Positions 15,788 through 22,695 of a stretch of DNA of 35,860 nucleotides are shown here, in pieces. How positions within the stretch are numbered: position 1 is the first letter of the stretch; the number at the start of each line of letters is the position of its first letter. The stretch is from the NCBI GenBank assembly GCA_022842905.1, contig JALHOS010000026.1, forward strand, positions 1-35,860, in the 5' to 3' direction. The notes under the pieces were generated by a model, which did not search any database, was not told the DNA's origin, and saw nothing but the letters and a program-made list of their open reading frames with translations. The translations under genes and the position numbers were made by a program. Source of the DNA: Myxococcaceae bacterium (GTDB lineage Bacteria > Myxococcota > Myxococcia > Myxococcales > Myxococcaceae).

Positions 15788-17143
15788 TCAGCGCACGACG
15801 AGGTAGAGCACGGCGAGCAGCACCAGCAGGCCGAGCACTCCGACGACGACGTACGGCGCCTTGGAGCGAGGCACGATGATGGGCTGGCTCACGGCCGCGG
15901 GTGGGGTGCTCCGAGGCCCAGGGTTCGGTGTTGCGGCGTTCGGGACCTGGGCTTGCGTCGGGGCCGCGGCGAGGGCGTTCTCGACCACGGCCGTCGCTGG
16001 CCGCTGGGCTTCCCACGGCCGCTTCATGTCGGCGGGGGGCGCCTCACCGGGGACGAACGTCGGCTCGACGCCGTCAGCGAAGACCGTCTGCGCTCCGGCG
16101 CGCGGAGGCGCGGCCTGCGGCGGGGGCTGGGCCGGCGCCGGGTTCATCAACAGCGTCTGCTCCGCGGCGCTCGCGAGAATCGTCTTCGCTTCGCCCCACT
16201 GCCGCTTGGGCGTGGTCTGGGCTCTGGACCCCGTGGGCCGCCGGGACAGCCGCTCGCCGATGCGGCGCAGGCTTCCGCGGATCTGCTCGGCGTGCGGCGG
16301 CCGCTTGTCCGGCTCGCGGTGCAGCAGGGCCATGATCCACTCGACCAGCTCGGCGTCGAGGTTCGGGTTCCACTTCGTCGGCGGCACGGCGTCCTGCAGC
16401 ATCTTCGCGCTGAGCACCTCGACGGCGGACGGCGCCTCGTGCGGCAGCCGCTTGGTGCACATTTGGTACGCGATGCCGCCCACGGCGTAGAGGTCCGTCA
16501 TCGGCCCCACGCGCTGCCCCATGACCTGCTCCGGCGCCATGAAGGCCGGCGTGCCCAGCAACGTCCCTGGGTTCGTCGGTCGCACCGAGCCCTGCGCGCG
16601 GTCCGCCTGCCGAGCCAGCCCGAAGTCGAGCAACTTCACGCGCGGCGGGCCTTCGCGGCTCTTCTCCAAGAACACGTTGCCCGGCTTGAGATCGCGGTGA
16701 ATCACGCCGACGTCGTGCGCCGCGCCCAGCGCCGACAAGAGCGCGTCGATGAGCGGAATCCACGCGGTGGGAGACGCCGGCGCTTCGCGGTCGATCCACG
16801 CGTCCATCGGCTCGCCGATGAGCAGGTCCATCACCACGTACGGCTGGCCCGTCGGTAGGTTGCCGAACCCGAAGATGTCGACGATGCCGGGGTGGTGAAT
16901 GGCGTTGACCGTGCGCGCTTCGCGCACCAGCCGGGCCACCATGTCGGGGTCGTCGGAGATTTCAGCTTTGAGCACCTTGATGGCGACCGCTTTGCCGATC
17001 ATCTCGTGCTGGCCCTTGTAGACGATGCCCATCGCCCCGGAGCCGATGACGGACTCGACGCGGTAGTCGCCGACGAGCTGGCCGAGCAGTGGATCTCGGC
17101 TCGCCGCGCCCAGGTTTCTCAGCGTTTGGTCCCCGACTGACAC
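15788..17143 (-). CDS. Membrane-anchored Hanks-type Ser/Thr protein kinase
   Basis: The 451-residue protein has an intact eukaryotic-like kinase domain (about 27-290). Motifs are the Gly loop GSGAMGIVYKG, ATP lysine K56 in AIKVLK, HRDLKPGN with catalytic D151, DFG at 173-175 and APEQ at 203-206. A Pro/Ala-rich linker (about 310-425, with TPKRQ, QTVFADG repeats) and one C-terminal transmembrane helix (about 430-450, VVVGVLGLLVLLAVLYLV) end the protein, with no sizeable extracellular domain. It is an RD kinase, so it is probably activated by phosphorylation of its activation loop (about 180-200). An in-frame TGA two codons upstream fixes the GTG at 17143 as the first start. No Shine-Dalgarno site is clear, and a palindrome covers the start. 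Substrate unknown. Confidence 0.96.
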   Translation of the reverse strand: MSVGDQTLRNLGAASRDPLLGQLVGDYRVESVIGSGAMGIVYKGQHEMIGKAVAIKVLKAEISDDPDMVARLVREARTVNAIHHPGIVDIFGFGNLPTGQPYVVMDLLIGEPMDAWIDREAPASPTAWIPLIDALLSALGAAHDVGVIHRDLKPGNVFLEKSREGPPRVKLLDFGLARQADRAQGSVRPTNPGTLLGTPAFMAPEQVMGQRVGPMTDLYAVGGIAYQMCTKRLPHEAPSAVEVLSAKMLQDAVPPTKWNPNLDAELVEWIMALLHREPDKRPPHAEQIRGSLRRIGERLSRRPTGSRAQTTPKRQWGEAKTILASAAEQTLLMNPAPAQPPPQAAPPRAGAQTVFADGVEPTFVPGEAPPADMKRPWEAQRPATAVVENALAAAPTQAQVPNAATPNPGPRSTPPAAVSQPIIVPRSKAPYVVVGVLGLLVLLAVLYLVVR

Positions 17144-17152
17144 GGCGTGTCA
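17138..17152. promoter_or_regulatory. Palindrome centred on the Ser/Thr kinase start codon
   Basis: TGACACG and CGTGTCA are perfect 7-bp arms around a single central G. The GTG start (17141-17143) lies inside the left arm on the plus strand. It may be a repressor site or may fold to hide the start in mRNA (6-bp stem, 3-nt loop). Confidence 0.4.
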
Positions 17153-17178
17153 CGCTAGCCGCTTTCGTGCGCCCAGGG

Positions 17179-17197
17179 CGACCTCGAAAAACGGTCG
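17179..17197 (-). terminator. Weak hairpin directly after the LysR stop
   Basis: On the minus strand CGACC and GGTCG flank a 9-nt loop with five T residues, immediately after the LysR stop codon. The stem is only 5 bp and the T run is in the loop, so this is a weak terminator candidate. Confidence 0.2.
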
Positions 17198-18079
17198 TCA
17201 GCGAGCTCGTCGCGGCCGCAGCAGGGCTTCGACCAGACGCTGTCCGGCCGGACCCAACAGCGGCCGGTGGTAGAGCGCGGGCTCGAAGCGGTGGCTCGCC
17301 TGGCCGGACAGCTTGAGCGGCACCAGCGTGCCGGCCCGCAGCTCGCTCTGAATCAGCCAGTCCGGCAGCCAGCCGAAGCCCAAGCCGGCGACGAGCGCGG
17401 CCTTCTTCGCGTGGAAGTCCGGCACCCGCACCAGCGACTGCTTGTCGATCTCCGCCGTGGGCAGGTTGAGCCGCGGGTCCGACCCCTGCACCGTCACCAG
17501 CACGTGCTCCTCGAGCTGCGCTCGCGGCACCGTGCCCTTCGCGCGCGCCAGCGGGTGCCCTCGCCCGGCGACGAGGTGCGCCGTCAACGGCTTGAGCTTC
17601 ACCTTCACCACGTCGCTGCGCTCCACCGGCAGCACCGTCACCATGGCGTGGGCCTGGTCGTCGACGAAGCGCTGCTCCACGCCGCCCAGCGAGCCCGTCG
17701 TCACTTCGATGCGGGTGGGCGCCGCGTCTTCGCGCAGCGCCTTGACCACCTCCAGCACCGGCGCCAGCGGGTACACGGCGTCGAAGACGACCTTGAGCGT
17801 GGGCTCCCAGCCACTCTTGAGGGTCTGACAGGCGTCGAGCAGCTTGCGCTCTTCGGCCAGCAGCGCGCGGCAGCGGACCAGCACGGCCTCGCCCGCCGGC
17901 GTCAGCTTCGAGCGGTACTCCGAGCGGTCGAGCAGGGTGAGGTCCGTCTGCGTCTCGAGCTGCTTGATGGCGTAGAGCACCGCGGTGTGCGCCTTGTGCA
18001 GCGCCTTGGCCGCCAGCGCGAAGGTGCCGTGGCGGGCCAGCGCGTCCAGCGCACGGGCTTGGTCCAGGGTGACGAACAT
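17198..18079 (-). CDS. LysR-family transcriptional regulator, divergent from hmgA
   Basis: The protein is 293 residues from ATG 18079 and has a LysR winged helix-turn-helix at about 1-62 (FVTLDQARALDALARHGTFA, ALHKAHTAVLYAIKQLE, LTPAGEA). A periplasmic-binding-type effector domain follows (about 88-290). A GTG at 18121 would add 14 residues that fall in the operator region, so the shorter start is preferred. The gene is divergent from hmgA across a 94-bp gap containing a T-N11-A palindrome, the classic LysR site. It is therefore a good candidate for the tyrosine-catabolism regulator of hmgA-hppD, with a pathway intermediate such as homogentisate or 4-hydroxyphenylpyruvate as effector. The effector is inferred from context only. 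Confidence 0.92.
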   Translation of the reverse strand: MFVTLDQARALDALARHGTFALAAKALHKAHTAVLYAIKQLETQTDLTLLDRSEYRSKLTPAGEAVLVRCRALLAEERKLLDACQTLKSGWEPTLKVVFDAVYPLAPVLEVVKALREDAAPTRIEVTTGSLGGVEQRFVDDQAHAMVTVLPVERSDVVKVKLKPLTAHLVAGRGHPLARAKGTVPRAQLEEHVLVTVQGSDPRLNLPTAEIDKQSLVRVPDFHAKKAALVAGLGFGWLPDWLIQSELRAGTLVPLKLSGQASHRFEPALYHRPLLGPAGQRLVEALLRPRRAR

Positions 18080-18102
18080 GCAGCGCGCTCCTCGGTTAGG
18101 AC

Positions 18103-18119
18103 GGTGCAGCCACTGCACC
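18103..18119. promoter_or_regulatory. T-N11-A LysR operator between regulator and hmgA
   Basis: GGTGCAGCCACTGCACC is a perfect 7-3-7 inverted repeat and contains TGCAGCCACTGCA, which is T-N11-A. It sits 24 bp from the LysR start and about 55 bp upstream of hmgA, as expected for autoregulation plus activation. A second imperfect symmetric stretch (GAAGAAGT..ACTTTCTTC, about 18127-18148) lies next to it and could be the activation half-site. Confidence 0.65.
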
Positions 18120-18173
18120 ATCTTTGGAAGAAGTTAGTCACTTTCTTCGCGTCAAGGGGGACTGCTACTCCGC

Positions 18174-19289
18174 GTGTCCACCATGGACATTCCCTACATT
18201 CGAGGCAAGGTCGCCAGCCAGGCGCACGTCGCGCTCCCCGAGGGCACGGTCGAAGAGGAGTACGCCCGCAACGGCTTCTTCGGACGCTACGCGCACCTGT
18301 ACCGTACCCACGCGCCGGTGGGCTGGAAGCGCATCGAAGGGCCGCTCAAGCCGCGCGCGTACGACCTGCGCAAGCTCGAGGTCGCTTCCCACGACGACTG
18401 GCTGGAGGCTCGCCGGGCGCTGCTCGCCAACGAAGACGTGCGGCTGTGCCTGGCCGAGCTGAAGAAGCCCATGAGCTACTTCTTCCGGAACGCCGACGCG
18501 GACGAAGTGCTGTTCGTGCACACGGGGGCCGGTCGCATCGAGACCGACTTCGGGCCGCTCGCGTACGAGGCGGGAGACTACCTGTCGATTCCCCGGGGCA
18601 CGGCGTACCGGCTGTTGCCGACGAGCCCCACGTCCTCCCTGGTGGTCGAAGCGTTCAGCGAGGTGAACTTCCCGGACCGCGGCATGTTGGGTCAGCACGC
18701 GCTGTTCGACCCGGCGGTGATTCAAGTGCCGACGCCGGAAGCGTCGACGCTCGGCGCCAACGCCCAGGGCGAGTGGGAAGTGCGCATTCGCCGGCTGGGC
18801 TGCACCACCAACGTCTTCTACCCGTTCAACCCGCTCGACGTGGTGGGCTGGAAGGGCACGCTGACGGTGCAGAAGATCAACGTGCGCGACATTCGCCCGG
18901 TGCTGTCGGACCGGTACCACCTGCCGCCGTCGGCGCACACCACCTTCGTCATGCACAACGCGGTCATCTGCACGTTCCTGCCGCGGCCGCTCGAGAACGG
19001 GGACCCGCGCGCGCTGAAGGTGCCGTTCTACCACTCGAACATCGACTTCGACGAAGTGCTCTTCTACCACTCGGGGGAGTTCTTCAGCCGCGCCGGCATC
19101 GCGCCGGGCATGCTCACGTTCCACCCGCAGGGCATTCACCACGGGCCGCAGGCGCCGGCGTTCAAGCGGGCCGAGAGCGCGACGCGCACCGAAGAGGTGG
19201 CGGTCATGCTGGACACCAAGCGCCCGCTCTTGCCGTGTGACGAAGCGCAGGGCGTCGAAGTGTCCGACTACTGGAGGAGCTGGCAATGA
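18174..19289 (+). CDS. hmgA: Homogentisate 1,2-dioxygenase (short form)
   Basis: The 371-residue cupin protein matches the homogentisate dioxygenase family, which opens the homogentisate ring to maleylacetoacetate in tyrosine and phenylalanine degradation. The C-terminal cupin carries candidate Fe(II) ligands: H287 and E294 in FYHSNIDFDEV, and H323 in HPQGIHHGP. The N-terminal YIRGKVASQAHVALPEG segment is typical. It is about 60-70 residues shorter than the pseudomonad and human enzymes, so it belongs to the compact subgroup. ATGA overlap with HPPD, which makes homogentisate, strongly supports the function. GTG 18174 is used; ATG 18183 three codons later is equally plausible, and the GGGGG run upstream is too far to decide. 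The LysR gene is divergent. Confidence 0.9.
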   Translation: MSTMDIPYIRGKVASQAHVALPEGTVEEEYARNGFFGRYAHLYRTHAPVGWKRIEGPLKPRAYDLRKLEVASHDDWLEARRALLANEDVRLCLAELKKPMSYFFRNADADEVLFVHTGAGRIETDFGPLAYEAGDYLSIPRGTAYRLLPTSPTSSLVVEAFSEVNFPDRGMLGQHALFDPAVIQVPTPEASTLGANAQGEWEVRIRRLGCTTNVFYPFNPLDVVGWKGTLTVQKINVRDIRPVLSDRYHLPPSAHTTFVMHNAVICTFLPRPLENGDPRALKVPFYHSNIDFDEVLFYHSGEFFSRAGIAPGMLTFHPQGIHHGPQAPAFKRAESATRTEEVAVMLDTKRPLLPCDEAQGVEVSDYWRSWQ

Positions 19290-20350
19290 AGCGGAGCGCA
19301 CCGCAGTTCGTGGTTTCGAAGAACAACCCGTGTGGCCTGGACGGGCTCGACTTCGTCGAGTTCGTGTCCGACAAGCCGGAGCAGCTCGACGCGCTGTTCA
19401 AGGCGTTCGGCTTCTCGAAGACCATGCGCCACCAGGCCAGGCCGGTGGACCTGTACCAGCAGCACGACATCACCTTCGTGGTGAACCGGGCTCCGACGAG
19501 CTTCGCGGCGAAGTTCGGCGCGCTGCACGGCCCGAGCATTTGCTCCATGGGGTGGCGCACGCAGGACGCGAAGGCCGGCCACGCGGCGGCGGTGCAGCGC
19601 GGCGCGAAGGACTTCCGTGAAGGGGACTACGCGGCGCCGGCGATCCTGGGCATCGGCGACTCGCTGATCTACTTCGTCGACACGTACGCGCGGGCCGACC
19701 ACTGGCAGCGTCTGGGCTTCGTGCCGCTGGAGAAGCCGGAGCTGGTCAAGGACAAGGGCTTCACCGCGCTGGACCACCTGACCAACAACGTCGCCAAGGG
19801 CACGATGCAGACGTGGGCCGGCTTCTACAAGTCGGTCTTCGGCTTCGAAGAGGTGCGCTACTTCGACATTCGCGGCGCGAAGACGGGGCTGACGAGCTAC
19901 GCGCTGCGCTCACCGTGCGGGCGCTTCTGCATTCCCATCAACGAGGCGGACGAGAAGAAGTCGCAGATCAACGAGTACCTCGAGGAGTACAAGGGCCCGG
20001 GCATTCAGCACCTCGCGTTCATGACCGACGACATCCTCCGCTCGCTCGAGGGGCTCGAAGGTTCGCCGATCTCCATGCTCGACATCGACGCGGACTACTA
20101 CGCCGACGTGTTCAAGCGGATCCCCAACGTCACCGAGAGCCACGAGGAGATTCAGCGGCGCAACGTGCTGGTGGATGGCGATGACCAGGGGTACCTGTTG
20201 CAGATTTTCACCAAGAACTTGGTGGGGCCGATCTTCATCGAGATCATTCAGCGGAAGAACCACTCGAGCTTCGGCGAAGGGAACTTCGGCGCGCTGTTCC
20301 GCAGCATCGAGCGAGACCAGGCCAAGCGCGGCGTGTTCGACCAGCCGTAG
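19286..20350 (+). CDS. hppD: 4-hydroxyphenylpyruvate dioxygenase
   Basis: The 354-residue enzyme converts 4-hydroxyphenylpyruvate and O2 to homogentisate and CO2. It has two vicinal-oxygen-chelate (glyoxalase-fold) domains: the N-terminal one at about 15-145 (LDFVEFVSDKPEQL) and the catalytic C-terminal one at about 155-340. Fe(II) ligands are H164 (ALDHLTNNV), H242 (GIQHLAF) and E319 (FIEIIQRKN), with spacing close to the Pseudomonas enzyme. The C-terminal helix FGEGNFGALFRSIERDQ is the typical lid. Its ATG overlaps the hmgA stop (ATGA), so the two are translationally coupled and give consecutive steps of tyrosine catabolism. Fumarylacetoacetate hydrolase and maleylacetoacetate isomerase are not in the window. 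Confidence 0.97.
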   Translation: MKRSAPQFVVSKNNPCGLDGLDFVEFVSDKPEQLDALFKAFGFSKTMRHQARPVDLYQQHDITFVVNRAPTSFAAKFGALHGPSICSMGWRTQDAKAGHAAAVQRGAKDFREGDYAAPAILGIGDSLIYFVDTYARADHWQRLGFVPLEKPELVKDKGFTALDHLTNNVAKGTMQTWAGFYKSVFGFEEVRYFDIRGAKTGLTSYALRSPCGRFCIPINEADEKKSQINEYLEEYKGPGIQHLAFMTDDILRSLEGLEGSPISMLDIDADYYADVFKRIPNVTESHEEIQRRNVLVDGDDQGYLLQIFTKNLVGPIFIEIIQRKNHSSFGEGNFGALFRSIERDQAKRGVFDQP

Positions 20351-20374
20351 CGGTCCAGCGGAGTGGTGGTTTTG

Positions 20375-20761
20375 TCAGCGCCGGGCCCGGGGAGCGCGCG
20401 GGCGCGGAGGCAGCGCGGCGGCTTCGCGGATTAGGGCGGTGACACCCGGCCGCTTCGCGTCTGCCGCCGAGCGAATTGTCACGTGCCGCACCTGGCGGCC
20501 GTCGCCCTCGAGCAGCTCGGGGGCGGCGGTCAGCGCCACGCCCCACTCGAAGCCCAGGCGCACGTCAGCGTGCGCGGGCCGCGGGAAGACGAACGCGAAG
20601 TAGCGGGGCGCGTCGAACCCGATGAGGCCCCAGCCTGGCCGCAGCGCGACCTGCGCATCGGGCACCGCCGCGTGCACCGCCCGCATCGTCGCGCGCGTCA
20701 GCGCCCGGCTCTTCGCCGGCAGTTGCGCGAGGAACGACGCGAGGGGCTCGTCCATGGCCAT
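20375..20761 (-). CDS. Small DUF1801/YdhG-like protein
   Basis: The 128-residue protein has the DUF1801 type of fold: an N-terminal helix (LASFLAQLPAKSRALTRATMRAVHAAVP) followed by strands (VALRPGWGLIGFDAPRYFAFVFP, ADVRLGFEWG) and a C-terminal helix with a basic tail (RPRAPRARR). Members are of unknown biochemical role, some possibly ligand-binding (frataxin/YjbR-like fold). It is convergent with hppD with only 24 bp between the stops. The start is ATG 20761 (ATG 20755 is also possible); no clear ribosome-binding site is seen. Confidence 0.75.
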   Translation of the reverse strand: MAMDEPLASFLAQLPAKSRALTRATMRAVHAAVPDAQVALRPGWGLIGFDAPRYFAFVFPRPAHADVRLGFEWGVALTAAPELLEGDGRQVRHVTIRSAADAKRPGVTALIREAAALPPRPRAPRARR

Positions 20762-21047
20762 GCGCGGAGTCTACCGAGCGCGCGGCGGGCAGCTTCGCTG
20801 CGGCGTTCGTCTCGAGCGCGTCGTGAAGGCCGCAGCGTCGAAGCGGCACGGCAACGGCTCTGTCACACACGGCCGCTCGCCGACGTTCGCGCGCGAGCGC
20901 AGCGCCTCGGCGCGGGTCGCTGTGCGCTTCGAACCGTCTACTCGAGGTGGCACTTCGCCCGCCGAACCTCCCTGCGAGTCGGCACATGCGCCGACCTGAA
21001 CGCACAGCGCAGGAGCGGCGCGGCCGTTGCACAACACCTCCGGGTCC

Positions 21048-21944
21048 ATGCGACGTCTCCTGCTGGCGCTGCCCCCCGCGCTCCTGCTGTTCGCCTGCGG
21101 TCCGCAGGTCGAAGCCGACGTCGGCGCGCCTGACGACGAGGCGGTGCTGCTGGCGGAGCTGGGCCGCCCCGACGCCGGCTTCGTCACGCAGCGCTGGTTC
21201 GACGGCGGCATGCCGGAGGGCGCCCGCATCAGCCCGCACGTCGCGCTGGGCTTCCCGTCGGAGGTGGGCCTCGGCAAGCCGAAGGCGGACTGGCTGTTGG
21301 TGAAGCAGCAGTTCGTCGCCGCGTACGACACCCGCAAGAAGGTGTCGGCGTGGGTGGCGTGGGACCTGAGCAGCACCTGGCTCGGCTCGACGTCGCGTTC
21401 GGACAGCTTCCGGCAGGACCCGAGCCTGCCGTCGTCGACGCGGCAGGCCACCAGCAGCGACTACACCGGCAGCGGCTATTCCCGCGGCCACCTCTGCCCC
21501 TCGGCGGACCGCAATCGCACCACGACGGACAACCGCGCCACGTTCTTCCTCACCAACGTCGTTCCGCAGACTGAAGAGAACAACGTCGGGCCGTGGAATG
21601 ATCTCGAGCGCGACGCGCGGGCGCTCGCGCGGACCGGCAAGCAGCTCTTCGTCGTCGCGGGTCCGCTCTTCGAAGGGCCGCGTCGCACCATCGGCAACGG
21701 GGTCGAGGTGCCGTCTGCCGTGTGGAAGGTCATCGTCGTCGCCGACGGCCCGAACGGGAGCGTGTCGGCCCGCGCGAAGGCCGTCGCCGTCGTCATGCCC
21801 AACACGAGCACCACCACGGGTGACTGGCGGCCGTACCGCCTGCCGATTCGTGAGCTCGAGCGCCGCACAGGCCTGGACTTCAGCCGCGACCTGCCCGACG
21901 CCGTCGAAGACGCGCTGGAGCTGGGCGTGGGCGACTTGCGCTGA
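21048..21944 (+). CDS. Secreted DNA/RNA non-specific endonuclease (NUC1 family) lipoprotein
   Basis: The 298-residue protein begins with a lipoprotein signal peptide: MRRLLLALPPALLLFAC gives the lipobox LFAC with Cys17. The mature part has the beta-beta-alpha-Me endonuclease motif SRGHLCPSADRN with general base H148 (DRGH is the usual form, here S145-R146-G147-H148) and the metal-binding Asn in TNVVPQTEENNVGPW. These nucleases cut DNA and RNA with Mg2+; an exported one fits nutrient scavenging or predation by lysing prey nucleic acid. Substitution of the DRGH Asp by Ser is found in some active members but should be tested. A TTG at 21027 would add 7 residues; ATG 21048 puts the signal peptide at the N-terminus. 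The 286 bp upstream (20762-21047) has no gene I recognise. Confidence 0.93.
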   Translation: MRRLLLALPPALLLFACGPQVEADVGAPDDEAVLLAELGRPDAGFVTQRWFDGGMPEGARISPHVALGFPSEVGLGKPKADWLLVKQQFVAAYDTRKKVSAWVAWDLSSTWLGSTSRSDSFRQDPSLPSSTRQATSSDYTGSGYSRGHLCPSADRNRTTTDNRATFFLTNVVPQTEENNVGPWNDLERDARALARTGKQLFVVAGPLFEGPRRTIGNGVEVPSAVWKVIVVADGPNGSVSARAKAVAVVMPNTSTTTGDWRPYRLPIRELERRTGLDFSRDLPDAVEDALELGVGDLR

Positions 21945-21951
21945 CAAGCGG

Positions 21952-21972
21952 CTTGGCAGTTCGGCTGCCCAG
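21952..21972 (+). terminator. Hairpin after the endonuclease gene
   Basis: GGCAG (21955-21959) and CTGCC (21965-21969) flank a UUCGG loop, extended by CT/AG across one mismatch, 8 nt after the stop. The UUCG-type loop gives a stable RNA hairpin, but there is no U-tract. Confidence 0.35.
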
Positions 21973-22042
21973 CTTCGGGACAGTCGGGCGCGGCCGCACC
22001 ATGTAGCCCTGACAGGGCCCGCTGACGCACGTGGGAACGCCA

Positions 22043-22066
22043 GTGCACGTGTCCACTCGAGTGCAC
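22043..22066. promoter_or_regulatory. Palindrome cluster upstream of the DUF1801 gene
   Basis: CACTCGAGTG (22054-22063) is a perfect 10-bp palindrome, and GTGCAC occurs on both sides at 22043-22048 and 22061-22066. It lies about 65 bp upstream of ATG 22129. A dyad regulator site is possible but not linked to any known family. Confidence 0.3.
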
Positions 22067-22128
22067 ACCTCGTCCGAGGATTGGTAGGAGCGCGCCAGTC
22101 ACTACCGCCGCGCCCGAAGGAGCACTCC

Positions 22129-22695
22129 ATGGCCAGCAGCACCGCGTCCACGCCCGCCGCGTACCTCGCCTCGTTGCCACCCGACCGCCGCGCCACCGTC
22201 TCGGCCGTGCGCGACGTCATCATTCAGAACCTGCCCCGAGGCTTCGAGGAGCAGATGCAGTGGGGCATGTTGAGCTACGTGGTCCCGCTGTCCATCAGGG
22301 CGGACACGTACAACGGGCAGCCGCTGGCGCTGGCGGCCCTGGCTGCGCAGAAGCAGTACGTCGCCCTGTACCTGCTGGGCGTGTACGCCGACGCGAAGAC
22401 GGCGGAGTGGTTCGCCAAGGCGTGGAAGGCGACGGGGAAGAAGCTCGACATGGGCAAGAGCTGCGTGCGCTTCGGCTCGCTCGAGGACGTGCCGCTCCCC
22501 GTCGTGGCTCAGGCCATTGCTCGGCACTCGCTGGCCGACTTTCTCCGCGTACACGACGCTGGCCGGGCGGCAGCGACCAAGGGCCGCGCCAGTTCGACGC
22601 GGGCGAAGACGCGCAAGACAGGCGCCGCGCGGAAGAGGGCCACCGTCGCCGGGCCCGCCCGGCGTGCCGTACGTGCGACGAAGTCAGCGCGCTGA
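22129..22695 (+). CDS. DUF1801-domain protein with basic C-terminal tail
   Basis: The 188-residue protein has a DUF1801 domain at about 8-125: helix TPAAYLASLPPDRRATVSAV, LPRGFEEQMQWGMLSYVVPLS, strand QKQYVALYLLGVYAD and KSCVRFGSLEDVPLPVVAQAI. The last 60 residues are Lys/Arg/Ala-rich (ASSTRAKTRKTGAARKRAT), a likely disordered tail that could bind nucleic acid or acidic partners. The start at ATG 22129 has AAGGAG 7 nt upstream, one of the clearest ribosome-binding sites in the window. It ends 12 bp inside the 3' end of the convergent MocR gene. Function is unknown. Confidence 0.88.
   Translation: MASSTASTPAAYLASLPPDRRATVSAVRDVIIQNLPRGFEEQMQWGMLSYVVPLSIRADTYNGQPLALAALAAQKQYVALYLLGVYADAKTAEWFAKAWKATGKKLDMGKSCVRFGSLEDVPLPVVAQAIARHSLADFLRVHDAGRAAATKGRASSTRAKTRKTGAARKRATVAGPARRAVRATKSAR

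Noticed and set aside
20762-21047. Gene in the spacer before the endonuclease
   Set aside because: All frames are short or Arg/Ala-rich without motifs; only a GTCGGC/GCCGAC inverted repeat near 20975-20995 is seen.
21880-22068. Small Cys-rich minus-strand frame (CTRVDTCTGVPTC type)
   Set aside because: It overlaps the 3' end of the endonuclease gene, has no clear start signal and no family resemblance. It could be chance in a GC-rich spacer.
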